A stretch of 64,000 bases of DNA from Micropterus salmoides (GCF_014851395.1 NW_024040596.1:7814155-7878154), one strand, 5' to 3'; counted from the first letter of the stretch, positions 21,240 to 33,366 are shown. The notes: generated by a model not told the origin, from the letters alone. Translations and numbers: made by a program.

Positions 21240-22520
21240 TGTTTGTTCTCTATTTTTAATAGTTCTCTATCCAGCGGTCATGTCCCAGATTATTTTAAAA
21301 CTGTGTGTGTGAAACCACTGTTAAAAAACATCTGGAGGGGAAATCTCCCTCCCCGAAAACTATAGACCAGTTTCCAAGTAAGTATTTATTGCTAAAATTT
21401 TAGATAAAATTGTGTCCAAGCAGCTTCTCTCTGTACTTTGGAAACAAATAATATCTTTGAAAAGTTTCAGTTGGGCTTTAGGAAATACCATAGCACTGAA
21501 ATTACATTGCTCAAAGTTACCAATGATCTTTTGATAGCAGCTGATTGGCATAAGCTCAGTGCTTGTACTCTTAATCTTTGACACGGTTGACCATAGCATC
21601 CTATTAGAGAGAATGAGGCACTGGATGGGGATATCTGTCACTGTTTTAGACTGGTTTATATATATATATAATTATATAATAATTATATGTCCCCTTAAAA
21701 TTATACGTCCCCTTAGAATACTGTAAAGTGCGGTGTGCCACAGGGGTCGGTCTTGGGACCAATTTTATTTTTATTATATATGCTTCTTTTAGGGCACATA
21801 TTCAGAAACATGGTATCTCTTTCCATTTTTATGCTGATGATACACAGTTGTAACTGCCCATCCACTGAAACTGAAATGTTGGCTTCATTGAAGGACTGCC
21901 TTGGTGACTTAAAAAACTGGATGTCTAACAATTTCCTTTAATTGAACTCCGACAAAACAGAGATCCTCATCAATTGCCCCAAGCATTTGACTAAAAATAT
22001 TCTGTCATACACTGACTGCCTTGGTTTATCAGATTAAATCAAACAAGTGGCAAGGAATCTTGGTGTCTGGTTTGATAGTGATTTATGTTTTGAGCAGCAC
22101 ACCACAAAGCTGGTGCAATCATGTTTTTATCATCTTAGAAATATTTCTAAAATCTAACCCTTTTTAACTTTGAAAGATACTGAGACCATTTTACATACTT
22201 TTATTTCTTCACATTTGGACTATTGTAACAGTCTCTTTACCTGCCTGAATCTAAAATCTTTTGATCGGCTACAGTCTGGTCAGCACTCAGCTGCCAGGCT
22301 TTTAACTAGAACCAAGAAACGTGATGATATCACTCCTATTTTAGCCTCATTACACTGGCTCCCTGAATGTTTTAGAACTGATTTTAAGATTTGACAGATT
22401 ATATTTAAGGCTTTACACGGTCTTGCCCCCTGCTATATTGCTGTCCTACTAGTATCCCACACACCAGCTCGTAACTTGAGATCCTCGGGTAAGGGGCTTT
22501 TATTGTTCTGTGAAATTGAG
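21240..22520 (+). pseudogene. L2-type LINE, degenerate reverse transcriptase and C-terminus
   Basis: The translation follows an L2-clade ORF2 from the N-terminal part of the reverse transcriptase to near its end. Visible are a YRPVSK-like block at about 21360, a Gln-Leu-Gly-Phe-Arg-Lys-Tyr-His-Ser-Thr-Glu block at about 21470, a decayed motif A (FDTVDHSILLERM) at about 21585, CGVPQGSVLGPILFLLYML at 21730, and FYADD at 21828-21842. The conserved Leu-Lys-Asn-Trp-Met-Ser-Asn-Asn-Phe-Leu block comes next, then HLDYCNSLFTCL and ILASLHWLPECFRTDFKI near 22380. Multiple frameshifts, stops and a TA-rich insertion at 21660-21695 kill it. The endonuclease and the 3' terminus are missing. Confidence 0.85.
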
Positions 22521-22696
22521 AGGGGTCTACCAGATGCGACAAATCATAAAGCTCACAACTAGTGTAAGTAGGGTAGCAGGAATACAGGGGTAATACCCAC
22601 ATGCAGATGATTGAGCCAAATCTGGTGAGTTAATGATTTAATCACACAAAAAGAAGTACAAAGTCTTACCGGAAGGTGAGGCAGGCAGGGGTCAAA

Positions 22697-22717
22697 CCCC
22701 CCCCCCCCCCCCCCCCC
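22697..22717. repeat. Poly-C tract
   Basis: There are 21 consecutive C residues. The exact length is likely to be uncertain in any assembly. Confidence 0.9.
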
Positions 22718-24150
22718 AACAGTCCAACAGTTGATTTGCTATCACTTTTCTAACGTTAACATAGCTGTCCTCATTTGCTAGTCTACTTGTAAATAACCTT
22801 TTTTAGGTGGGCCTCTGACATTGTTAGCGCTGTGTTGGACAGATTTGCGCAGCGGTGTTCTTGATTCTAAGCATTCAATTCACACACGGTCCGTTGTCAA
22901 TGTGTTTGCGAGAGAGAAAGAGAGATAGAGGGACCGAACTCGAGTAGGTGCTGAGCGAATATATGCGTTGCATGCAGCTCTGTAATCAAATACGATTTTA
23001 CCCATTTCAAATTGTAAAAAAACAAAAACCAAACAAAACTAAATTCAATATGTGGCGGTCAGCGTTGATAATGTGGCAGGCTGTCACAAATAAATCAATG
23101 TGTGGGAAACACTCTAATAATACATTTACTGAAGAGGTCATCCAACTTGAGCATTGCCTTTATTGAGGCATTAAGGGTATCAGCATCTGTGACTGAAGTA
23201 AAATTAATTAATGATATTTCTGAAGGCTGGCTACACATAACGTGAGCCTAGACGTTGCAACACCATCCTCACTTTGATCATTTTACAAGACTAGTGACAT
23301 AGCTCCTATATGTGTCTCAGTTATTGTTGACAGTTCAAGACATTGACTACGCATATAGCAAGTTATGACATAAGAAAGAAAAGGCTTAGTAGCCAGTGGT
23401 AACATAGTGATCAATGTCCTTTATCCGTCATGGTCCATGATTTCTTTAATTTTTATATTGTAGAAAATTCAATAGGCTATAACACATTATGGCATATTTC
23501 AAAAATCTGAAACATAAAATGGTATTTAAACAGCATTAGATTACAGAAAAGCCAAAAGAAAATAAACCAAAAGAAAGAAGGAAATTGTGAGTGTCTTATT
23601 CAACTATCATAATGTGCATCTGTAGTGCAAGGATTTTGTTAAATGTGGTCAATGGATTTTATTGTTTGAGTTTGAGAACATGTGTCGCTTTAAATGTTGC
23701 TGCCGCAAGGAATTGTGGGACAGCATTCTCTCCTTTGCTTTCGTAAAGGATGGTCCGGTGTACCCTATGCTAAAGGAGATAAATAAGAAAGCATTGAAGC
23801 ACCTTTCCTTAGCTTTTAGAGAATTCGGCCAGCTCTTATCATGGCTGCCACTTCAATACTTCTGGGTCACTTCACTCAGTTAGGAACCTTCCTAAGCAAA
23901 AAAGACTTTTCAACCGCAGACCAGGTAACTACCGAGCTGATGAGAGCAGTGAGAACAGGTGTGTATATGGGGGGGGCAGTGAGGTGAGAAAGCAGGGAAG
24001 GTCTGGGGGTATCTGGTGGAGAGCTTGAGGATGGCAGTTCTGGGGAGTTGGGGTTTTTATGGCATCAAATAACAGATTAAAACAAACTTTATCAGACAAA
24101 TGAACACTTATATACATGCCATGTTGTCCATCTTATCTACAGTCTATGAC
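22718..24150. other. Non-coding stretch; unrecognised 73-codon frame
   Basis: No element could be identified. A frame at 23662-23883 on the plus strand begins in a slightly GC-richer patch (CRFKCCCRKELWDSI). It could be part of a decayed DNA transposon, as the following bases to about 23925 look repeat-like, but I see no ends. From 23930 to 24150 nothing stands out. Confidence 0.35.
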
Positions 24151-24192
24151 ACATACAGGTGCTGGTCATATAATTAGAATATCATCAAAAAG

Positions 24193-24474
24193 TTGATTTA
24201 TTTCAATAATTCCATTCAAAATAGAGAGGCGAAGGGAAGGAAAAGATGCGGTAGAAAAAAGTGTACAAGCAATAGGGATAACCGCACCCTGGAGAGGATT
24301 GTGAAACAAAACCCATTCAAAAATGTGGGGGAGATTCACAAAGAGTGGACTGCAGCTGGAGTCAGTGCTTCAAGAACCACCACGCACAGACGTATGCAAG
24401 ACATGGGTTTCAGCTGTCGCATTCCTTGTGTCAAGCCACTCTTGAACAAGACATTCCAACACGGACAAGGGTGA
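24193..24474 (+). pseudogene. Tc1-type transposase, N-terminal DNA-binding part
   Basis: The frame contains RTLERIVKQNPFKNVGEIHK followed by EWTAAGVSASRTTTHRRMQD and CRIPCVKPLLNK. This is the second helix-turn-helix and linker of a Tc1-family transposase. The upstream first helix-turn-helix is missing or decayed: the frame runs directly out of the terminal repeat. Homology is lost at about 24465 where the LINE begins. The matching catalytic half begins at 26376. The two halves are in different frames relative to the intervening DNA and cannot be joined without the lost part. Confidence 0.85.
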
Positions 24475-26374
24475 GTTATAACAATGACAAACCCTGGTTC
24501 ACAGCTAAACTCAGACAGCTAAGGTTGAAAAAGGAGGAGGCATTTAGGAGTGGTGACAGGGCCGGGTGCAGGGCGTTAAAGTACAGGTTTAGCAAGGAGG
24601 TGCGAGAAGCTAAACGAGTGTGCGCAGAGAGACTAAAGAACCAGTTCTCTGCAAATGACGCCACTTCTGTCTGGAGGGGGTTCAGACAGATCACAAACTA
24701 TAAACCCAAAGTCCTCCACTCCATAAACAATTCTCGCCTGGCAAATGAGCTGAACCAGTTCTACTGCCGCTTTGAGAGTCAATCGGACACCATCCCCCGT
24801 GACTCATCTGCTCTGCTTCAGCCTCAGTCCACCACATCTTCCCCTCCTTCCTCAGAGCTGGGCAGCTCCACCCCCTCCCCTCCTCTCTCCATCACAGAGA
24901 GGGATGTCAACAGTCTTTTCAGGAGGCAGAAACCCCGCAAAGCAGCTGGGCCGGACTCTGTCTCCCCATCCACCCTGAAGCACTGTGCTGATCAGCTGTC
25001 TCCGGTGTTCACAGACATTTTTAACACCTCACTGGAGACATGCCACATGCCAGCCTGCTCCAAAGCCTCCACTATCATCCCTGTCCCCAAGAAACCAAGG
25101 ACCACTGGACTAAACGACTACAGACCCGTCGCCCTGACCTCTGTGGTTATGGAGTCCTTTGAACGCCTTGTGTTGTCCCACCTAAAATCCATCACAGACC
25201 CACTCCTGGACCCCCTGCAGTTCGCCTACAGAGCCAACAGGTCTGTAGATGATGCAGTAAACATGGCCCTTCACTACATCCTCCAGCACCTGGACTCCCC
25301 AGGAACCTACGCCAGGATCCTGTTTGTGGATTTCAGCTCTGCTTTTAACACCATCATCCCAGCCCTGCTGCAGGACAAGCTCTCCTAGCTGAGTGTGCCT
25401 GACTCCACCTGCAGGTGGATCACAGACTTCCTGACGGACAGGAAGCAGCACGTGACTCTGTCTCTGACTCCAGGACCATCAGCACCGGTTCCCCTCAAGG
25501 CTGCGTTCTTTCCCCCCTTCTCTTCTCCCTGTACACCAACAGCTACTGAAGTTTGCGGACGACACCACCCTCATTGGGCTCATCTCAGGTGGGGATGAGT
25601 CCGCCTACAGGTGGGAGATCGACCATCTGGTGACCTGGTGCAGCCAGAACAGTCTGGAGCTCAACACTCAGAACTCAGAGCACAGCCCCACCCTCCCCCA
25701 TCATCCTGCGTGACTCCCCAGTCACCACTGTGGACTCCTTCCGCTTCCTGGGCACCATCATCTTCCAGGACCTCAAGTGGGAGCTGAACATCACCTCCAT
25801 CATCAAGAATGCCCAGCAGATAATGTACTTCCTGCGGCAGCTGAAGAAGTTCAGCCTACCAAAGACAATGATGGTGCACTTCTACACCGCCCTCATTGAG
25901 TCCATCCTCACTTCCTCCATCACCATCTGGTACGCTGCTGCCACTGCCAGGGACAAGGGCAGGCTTCAGTGCATCATTTGCTCTGCAGAGAAGGTGATTG
26001 GCTGCAAACTTCCTTCTCTTCTGGACCTGTACTCCTCGAGGACTCTGAGGCGAGCAGGAAAGATTGCCATGTAAATACTGTTTCATCTCATGTCGGGCAG
26101 AGAACTGGCACATCGCACATATTTGTTGTTGATTGTTGATCTTTGTTGTTATATATTTTTATGTTGTCAGTTTATATATTTATATGTACACAATATTCTC
26201 TTCCGTTACATTCCATATTTATATATTTCTACATTTATTTATGTTGTCTGTATGTTTGTCTACGTGTAGCACCTTATCACCACAGCAAATTCCTCATATG
26301 TGTAAAACACCACTTGGCAATAAAGCTCCTTCTGATCTTCTGACCTGATCTGATCTCCTGATCTGATCTCCTGA
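24475..26374 (+). pseudogene. Rex1/CR1/L2-group LINE, 5'-truncated, inserted in the Tc1 element
   Basis: A non-LTR retrotransposon starts abruptly after its endonuclease domain. The first frame (to 25388) holds the linker (SYNNDKPWFTAKLRQLRLKK), FYCRFE, RRQKPRKAAGPDSVSPSTLK, NDYRPVALTSVVMESFERLV and motif A (ARILFVDFSSAFNTI, Asp at about residue 329 of that frame). A CAG-to-TAG type stop ends it at 25386-25388. A frameshift near 25470 and a small deletion near 25543 separate the PQGCVLSPLL block from FADD (25552-25563). The C-terminal part (25730-26074) is open. The 3' UTR ends with a CAATAAAGC block and a TGATCT-type repeated tail. A second copy of the 3' part is at 54671-55432. Confidence 0.85.
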
Positions 26375-26375
26375 A

Positions 26376-26926
26376 TGTAAATTTTGCATTTCCTTTGGAA
26401 ATCCACGTTCCAGAGTCTGGAGGAAGAGAGGAGAGGCACAGAATCCACATTGCTTGAAGTCCAGTGTAAAGTTTCCACAGTCAGTGATGGTTTGGGGTGC
26501 CATGTCATCTGCTGGTGTTGGTCCATTGTGTTTTCTGAGGTCCAAGGTCAACGCAGCTGTCTACCAGGAAGTTTTAGAGCAATTCATGCTTCCTGCTGCT
26601 AACCAACTTTATGGAGATGCAGATTTCATTTTCCAACAGGACTTGGCACCTGCACACAGTGCCAAAGCTATCAGTACCTGGTTTAAGGACCATGGTATCC
26701 CTGTTCTTAATTGGCCAGCAAACTCGCCTGACCTTAACCTTATAGAAAATCTATGGGGTACTGTGAAGAGGAAGATGTGATACGCCAGACCCAACAATGC
26801 AGAAGAGCTGAAGGCCACTATCAGAGCAACCTGGGCTCTCATAACACCTGAGCAGTGACACAGACTGATCGACTCCATGCCACGCCACATTGCTGCAGTA
26901 ATTCAGGCAAAAGGGGCCCCAACTAA
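26376..26926 (+). pseudogene. Tc1-type transposase, catalytic part, partly intact
   Basis: Right of the LINE the transposase resumes at the first catalytic region (GAATGTAAATTTTGC, reading E-C-K-F where Tc1 enzymes have D-E-S-K-F). It goes on through VWRKR and SVMVWGAMSSAGVGPLCFL, and an open frame from 26454 to 26780 holds the second Asp in FQQDLAPAHS and the Glu in PDLNLIENLWG. I count 34 residues between Asp and Glu, the DD34E spacing. A TGA replaces an Arg-type codon after KRKM (26778-26780). The frame then continues through TRPNNAEELKATIRATWAL to the C-terminus near 26926. One frameshift near 26440 and the LINE make it non-functional, but it is much better kept than the other Tc1 copies. 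Confidence 0.88.
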
Positions 26927-27239
26927 GTATTGAGTGCTGTACATGCTCATACCTTTCATGTATGTTCAACATTTCTAAAAATCCTTAAGTAATATTCTAA
27001 TTTTCGGAGATACTGAATTTGGGATTTTCATTAGTTGTCAGTTTTAATCATCACAATTAAATGAAATAAACATTTGAAATATGTCAGTCTGTGTGTAATG
27101 AATGAATATAATATCCAAGTTTCACTTTTTGAATGGAATTACTGAAATAAATCAACTTTTTGATGATATTCTAATTATGACTAGCACCTGTACATAGAGA
27201 CTCCTTCCATTTTAGTCAGATATTGATCCTACACTGATC

Positions 27240-27490
27240 TCACATTGTCAACTCATCAGTTGTTTGACCTGATACCTTCAGGAAGACAATACAGGTCTCT
27301 CGGTGCAAGGACCACTAGAATGATGAACCGTTTTCCCCCCAAGCAGTCAGGCTGTTAAATAAAACCCCAAGCCCATATCCCTCCAGTATCTATTTTTAGT
27401 AATGTTTATTTTATTCTATTACTATGTAGCTTAGGGATATGCTTCGCTGTTTCATTGTTTTATACAATGACAATAAATAGACTTTAACTT
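27240..27490 (+). pseudogene. LINE 3' end (CR1/Rex-like), heavily 5'-truncated
   Basis: The translation gives LIPSGRQYRSLGARTTRMMN followed by Arg-Phe-Pro-Pro-Lys-Gln-Ser, the last conserved block of CR1/Rex-group ORF2 (the Pro-Ser-Gly-Arg-x-Tyr motif). A 3' UTR with TATACAATGACAATAAATAG near 27460 follows. It ends where the hAT-like element starts. It is only the terminal ~250 bp of a LINE, as commonly produced by incomplete reverse transcription. Confidence 0.7.
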
Positions 27491-27495
27491 GAAAC

Positions 27496-28735
27496 TAGGG
27501 CTGCAATGATTAGTCGACTGTAATTGATGACGTCGATTATAAAGATTCGTCAGCGTGAAATCTCCCGTTCCAAGGGAGAGATAGCAATCTTCTTATTAAG
27601 AACATTACTGGTTGATCATTTCTAACTGTAATGCACTACATGGAATGCTACGGGCAGTATCGCTTCCATTGTCTGCCATGACTGCTTGACTGTAAGACTA
27701 CTCACGAAGAAGAAGCATTCATCCAAGAAGCAGAAAGCAGCGGAGAAAGCTAACAGCACAACGGTTTTCTTTGTTTGTATGCTATTTCATCACTAAATGC
27801 ACCTTTGAGAGGTTTTGAGGCGAGAAATCAACTGTATAGAACTTGAATATTGGCAGTTTTATGAAAGTTGATGGCAAATCGAAAATGTGCTCAAACGTTT
27901 TCAGGGGTTGAGAAGCTCCACAAGCGCCTGTGAGGTTAGCATTGCCAACCGGCCGGGCCAGTCACAGAGTGCCCTGGTTGTAGTTACACAGACCACTGCA
28001 GCAACAACAACAGAGCAACGACGACAGAGGAAAGGCCACAACTGTAAGATAGTTTCAATGTTCGTACCTTTGTTATTCTGTCGTTACAATCTGTGTAATG
28101 GTTTACCATTTTAAAGTAAATCAAGAAACATCTGGCTCGTGATGTAGCCTACAGAATATTCTTCACTTATAAAACTTAAGCACCTTCTAAAAATAAACTA
28201 CAGAAGAACCAAGAAAGGAGACTTGCTTTATTATTCTAAATAAATATTACATTGTTACCGTACAGTTATAGTTATAGCACTTGCTTTTAATGTGCTTTTA
28301 TTTGATATAGTTCCAAAGCAAAAATATTTGTTTAAAAGTTAAAACCTACTTGGCAATAAATAAGATTATGAGTTTATTGTTTTGGGTGATAAATCCTGGC
28401 TGTTATCTTGGAGCAGCCTCTACATAGTTCTTTGAATTCTTGGTTTTGAGGTTTCATAGATGATGCTGGCTAAGAGAACGCTCTTTTAGTAAATCAGTGA
28501 ATTATAGGAGTATTTTAGGGTGTCTCGTCTTCACTATTTTCCACCTGGGCGTTGATACTAGTGTTCACTCTGAATAGTAAACCTCGTTCACTTAATGGTA
28601 ACGTTAGATAGTTAGGGAGATCAGTAATTCACTTGAAAGATATTTAATTAGTTAAATGGTTTAATCAGGGTTAGGGTGGGACAAAAATAATCGTCACTTG
28701 TTGACTAATCGAATAAATAGTCAGAGTCACATTGC
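27496..28735. mobile_element. hAT-like DNA element, non-autonomous or decayed
   Basis: The left end TAGGGCTGCAATGATTAGTC resembles the terminal repeat of fish hAT elements. An inverted, worn match (GACTAATCG and neighbouring bases, about 28700-28735) marks the right side. The interior has no frame longer than 75 codons and no hAT dimerisation domain. The sequence 27700-28040 is somewhat GC-richer and might be an old promoter/first-exon region of an autonomous parent. The 8-bp target duplication could not be confirmed. Confidence 0.5.
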
Positions 28736-31700
28736 CGGCGTGGCTAAATATAACACAGGAGGGTTGGTTTGTCTGCTTTCCATCTTAAATCTACGCATTT
28801 ATAATTTTTATTGTTGTCTTATCAACCTTTATAACTGACGGTGCATGTTTTACATGACATCAAAACAAGATAGTTAAGTGTCCCTAATTGCATACTAAAT
28901 TAAATGTCAAGGTTATATCTAAGAGTTAAGCCAATGCTGTGCCAGGTGGTAAGGTCCTTTTGAGTGATAAAGCACTGAGCGTTCAGCCCTTTCAGCTCTA
29001 TTTATACAGCCGGGCATTGAGAAATCCTTCTTTGCATATGATGGCATTTTATGATATGGCCCAAAGGGAGACTGAATAATATAAGTAAATCTATTGGCCA
29101 GCTTCTCCTGAGAACTCTGTGTTAAACCCCAAATGAGAAGCAATGACACTATTCCTGCCAACATTTTTATGGTGGATGTAGAGCTTTGTGTGAAATAGTG
29201 GGCTGGATCAATACTGCTTCTCTCCCAGGATTTCTTCCATTCAAGATAACCTTATACCAGTAGAGAGGGCACCCCGATGCACTTGATGTGAATGACAAGG
29301 AGCTAACGCCTTTTCCAGAGAGGCTTGCATATTTTTGTCACTGTTACCAGATAAAAGAAGAAATGATGTGGAAAAACACTAGGCCTTTTTCCAAATTGTG
29401 CTGCTCCTAATCTATCTTCTGTTAGTTGTTATATAACCAAGGTCATTACATGTGAAGCTCAAATAGTCACCACTAGAATGGTACATCATATCAGAGATGG
29501 AACAATAGAGAACAATGGAGAAAATGAACAGCACTGTGTCTAAATTAATGGTACAGTATTTTCAAATGGTGAAACTTTTTGATCATGGTCTTGGCTGAAA
29601 GACAGGATCAACACAGCATCACATTGTTTTGGGCTTTTGCTGTCAGAGCTGTGTTTTTTTTATCGTTTTCTGCTCCTTTTCCCCTAATTTGGAATTCTGT
29701 TCCCTATGCACTGCAGTCCTGCTTACTGCTAACCGTATTGTTGGCCAAAGAGGGCTGCAAACAGACACTTGCTAAAGATATGACACCAGCAGCTTAATTT
29801 TATCTGCTAGCAATGAGCTTCACAGGGTGTAATGCATTAGAATAGCATGCTACCCTGTCCTATCTACACAATTCCACACCCCACTGTGCAGGGACCCCAA
29901 CTAACCAGCTAGTAGTGATATCCCTCACTGGCTTCCCACCAGGAAACATAAGTGTGTTGTATTTTTGTATTTATCTCATTAATCTTTCATTTACCTAAAT
30001 AAGCTTTTGCTACAGTAGTTCAGAAAAACTGTGTGGTAGAAAGTTCTTTACAATGTCCTTAACAAAACAACGCATATTTACTTATTTTTTTCTGTAATAC
30101 ATTAGTAAAGTATTATATATAATTTGATTTTTATATAATCAGTGATGAGGTTTGTAGAGCTGATTCGCTTGAAATATTTGCTTGTCTCTTACTGCAATGT
30201 AATTGCAAGAATGCCTTGGTGAGATGTATGCTTTTTTGTGATTTCTTTTGTGACAAATGCCCTCTCTGTGAACCCACTCACATATGGCCTAACATCTCAT
30301 CAAATGCAATCTCATCGAATATGGAGATTGATGGTTTTCATCCAGATCTTGATAATCAGTAACGATCCCTTTATTCGGCTCTTATCAAGACTGCCCCCAC
30401 TTCCTGTTGCCAAGGGAAGATTTCAGCATACTCCATCAGTTGATGAACATTTAACGGCTGTGGTACCAACGTCTTCATTATGGTTATGGTCGAGCTCTGA
30501 CGGCGAGGGCTGACATTTCAATAACAGTGTGTGACTTTCACAATGTGGAGGTCAGTACCTACCACATCCCCATGGCTCCAGATGTGAAGGGAGAACCTTG
30601 GACCTGGAAATATCTGGTTCACCCCCTCTAAAATCCAACAAAAAAGGTCCACTACATATCCAACCAACCAAGCCAGGGAGTGCTGTTTTCAGATTTGCCT
30701 GTGGTTCAAGGTCTGCAAAAAGATGGTGAACTAACTCATTCACACAAGGATTTACATGAGAATGCTATTGATTTGTTGTTTGTTCATCTTTTTGACAAGT
30801 CTGTCATAGCCAGTGCTGTGGCTCTGGGGCTTCTCTGTTATAATGTTTCCCCTCCTTGATTTTAACTTTCCCTGGATAGCTACGACCTGGACGACTGAGA
30901 CCCTTCACAGATTTCATCAATATGTGATTGTTGAACATCAAATTCCAAAATCATGGGTATTATGATCAGATGTGTACTTCCACATGCTTTTGGCCATACA
31001 AGTTGAACAATATATGTAACTAATATAGAACATATAAATTTATATACACCTTTAAGCTATACACAGTATGTTACCCATACCTGTATGATTATTGTAATGT
31101 ATGTGCCACAACGGTAAATTGGACAATTTATGAAATATATATGTATTTATTGTACACATGCAAAACATCATAATAGAATTGTGTAACTTATAAATCAATA
31201 CTAAGCACATTAACTAGATTGTCAGTTGTTTTGCATTACTTATTTCATTCACTGACAGGGGCATAGAGTAAAGTTATAATGAGGACTTAATATGCAGATC
31301 ATCAAAAAAGCTGTAAAATGTGTTTTAAAAATGCTGGACATCTGCTCCTGATGGGGGATGAACGACCAGACTTCTGCATAGAGTGGTAAAAGAATAAATC
31401 TAGGAAACCATCCAAATTATTTAGGAAATAAGAGCCAATTTATTATTGAGACTATATTAAACAAATTAAACTTTTTATTAAATATACACTTATGATTAGT
31501 TGTGGTAAATGTAGAATTTGTTAAATGTGTATTTTATTGGGTCAAAACATTATTTTGGGGTATGGTCATTTGTAAACATAAATTAGAAGAAAAAAAAATC
31601 AGGATGGATATCCTTAGCTAAACTATATTTGAAACCAAAAGCATTTACACTGAATGATACATTCCCCAATATTAAGCATTATCATTTCATACTATTTATC

Positions 31701-31937
31701 ATGTGCCAGTAATTTAATTATTCATTGGCGTTTTAACTATTCATAGTCCGGATATGACAATCATCCAAAGTCCTAAAAAAACAAAAAAACAAAACACATT
31801 TCCTCCAACATATTAGCGACCCTCCAGTTCCCAAGACAAGTACCTATGGACTGAGCCCCCTAATGACACACAATACACATGCATGGCAAAAGTGACATTT
31901 GAGATTTAGTATTGGGAATGGGGGATTTAGAGTTGGG
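28736..31937. other. Long non-coding stretch, nothing recognised
   Basis: About 3.2 kb of AT-rich sequence with no transposon ends and no credible exon. Frames at 28919-29164 (minus), 29579-29797 and 30238-30513 (plus) have no recognisable protein features. The part 30240-30900 is more complex in sequence but not identifiable. Confidence 0.45.
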
Positions 31938-31942
31938 GATTT

Positions 31943-32884
31943 TGTCATAATTTGTCGTGTGTTCAGGTAGCGTCAGGTTTTGGGACCCAAATGCAGGACT
32001 CAAAGGCAGAACAGATTTAGTCTTTCAGTATTTATTAAAAGAAACGGTTGTCCGCAGAACAGCAAAATACAAAGGCCATAACAGCGAATAATCCAAGGAG
32101 TGACAAAACAAAATATAAATGTGTCCGCGTCTGCAGCTGTCGCTGTTAAAAAGATAAATCGATAAACTTGGCAGTTCAACAGGCAGGCAAGCAAGACACA
32201 CAACGGTAGATGAACAACAAACCAGCAAGAGCTGAATAGAAGCAACAAACATTTAAACACAGGCTAACAAGGAGCACACACAGGTGATACTAATAATGAC
32301 GGAAGAAAGACACAAGCAGGCAGGGTGATGAACAGACAGAAACACAGATACCAAGCTGGCCAAAACTAACTGAACTACAAACAAACCCACAGACAAAACC
32401 CAAATAGGTACATGAACACAGATATACAGGGCACAACAGGCCATAACAAGATAAGACAAATGAACAGAACATGAAAACAATCACGAACACAAGCAGACAG
32501 ATCAAAATCAGACATGGAAAAAGACTGAAACCAGAATCACAGAACAAACTGACATAAAACAACCAAACAGGGAGAGGTAAATAACTAAGACCGGGCAGAG
32601 AGGTTACAGAACACAGGACAAGAATCAAACTATAGTGGAACCCAAAACACAAAACAGAGCAGACACCCAAACTAACACTTAGCAGACAAGGCAAAACTAA
32701 TACCAGCAGAGACCAGAACTAAACAAGACATTAAAAACGAAACTAAAGCACAGAACACACCAAGCAGAAAAATAAACGGATATAGAACAGATCAAAACTA
32801 AGTAACAGAACAGGCAGAGAAATAGCCCATACATTACACCATAACAGAAAAACCCAAGAAGACAGACAGATCAGTATTGTGACA
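31943..32884 (-). mobile_element. Complete solo LTR (Ty3/gypsy type)
   Basis: The 942-bp unit reads TGTCATAATT at its left edge and ATTGTGACA at its right edge, so on either strand it has TG...CA ends. The 5-bp direct repeat GATTT flanks it at 31938-31942 and 32885-32889. Orientation follows from the polyadenylation signal AATAAA on the minus strand (complement of 32031-32036), followed by CCTGCATTTGGGTCC, the shared U5-type motif. The purine-rich plus strand gives spurious long minus-strand frames (for example 32694-32290) of Leu, Cys, Val and Ser-rich sequence, which are not genes. No internal region remains. Confidence 0.85.
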
Positions 32885-33196
32885 GATTTGGGATTTAGAA
32901 TCTATGTAAATGAGGAGGTGTGGCCCAATGGCTGTTTGGAGAATCTGAAACGGCTGGGGCACAGAGGCACTTTATGGACAGCAGGGGGAGCTCTGACTGC
33001 TAAAGAGCACACTGCAATGCAAACAAAACCGAATGAGCGAACAGGGTTGGGAGGACAATTAGTTAGAATGCAATAACTTTTATTTATAAAGCATCAGCTT
33101 CAACTTGATGTAAGCATTTCAACATATCTGTTCATGTGGCATCACAACAAAGTCACCAGTGAAAGGAGCCCTATCGGTCTGACAGCAAGAAAGCAC

Positions 33197-33366
33197 ACAG
33201 TAAAATCAGCATACCCAAATTAACACTGTCAGAGTTAATTTCAATGCTTTTAAAGTGTCTATATGGGTCCATACCACGGAGTGTTAATTTAACTCTTTTT
33301 GGAGTGTTGGTACCGTAACAGTAATTTAGAGTAAATTTCACTGTTTTTGGAGTTAAAATTTAACAC
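33197..33366. mobile_element. Small TTAACAC-rich miniature element
   Basis: The region repeats short inverted blocks: TTAACACTGTCAGAGTTAAT, AGTGTTAATTTAACTC and GGAGTTAAAATTTAACAC. Together they form a small foldback of a type frequent in fish. CACAGTAAAATCAGC at the left and the inverted TTTAACAC at the right may mark the edges. No target duplication could be assigned. Confidence 0.45.

Larger units (their letters stand above)
24154..27192 (+). mobile_element. Tc1/mariner element with matching ends, split by a LINE
   Basis: The left end starts with TA then CAGGTGCTGGTCATA (24156) and the right end finishes with the reverse complement of CAGGTGCTAGTCATA followed by TA (27191-27192). The arms continue to match for at least 60 bp (AATTAGAATATCATCAAAAA). 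The flanks are TA on both sides, as for Tc1/mariner insertion. Removing the ~1.9-kb LINE leaves about 1.1 kb, a little short of a full element. The transposase is present as an N-terminal piece left of the LINE and a catalytic piece right of it. Confidence 0.9.

Noticed and set aside
24476..24694. Minus-strand frame opposite the LINE
   Set aside because: It is antisense to well-recognised reverse transcriptase coding sequence.
32000..32694. Minus-strand frames rich in Leu, Cys, Val, Phe and Ser that look like membrane proteins
   Set aside because: They are translations of the T-rich strand of the solo LTR at 31943-32884; two phases overlap and no start or domain is convincing.
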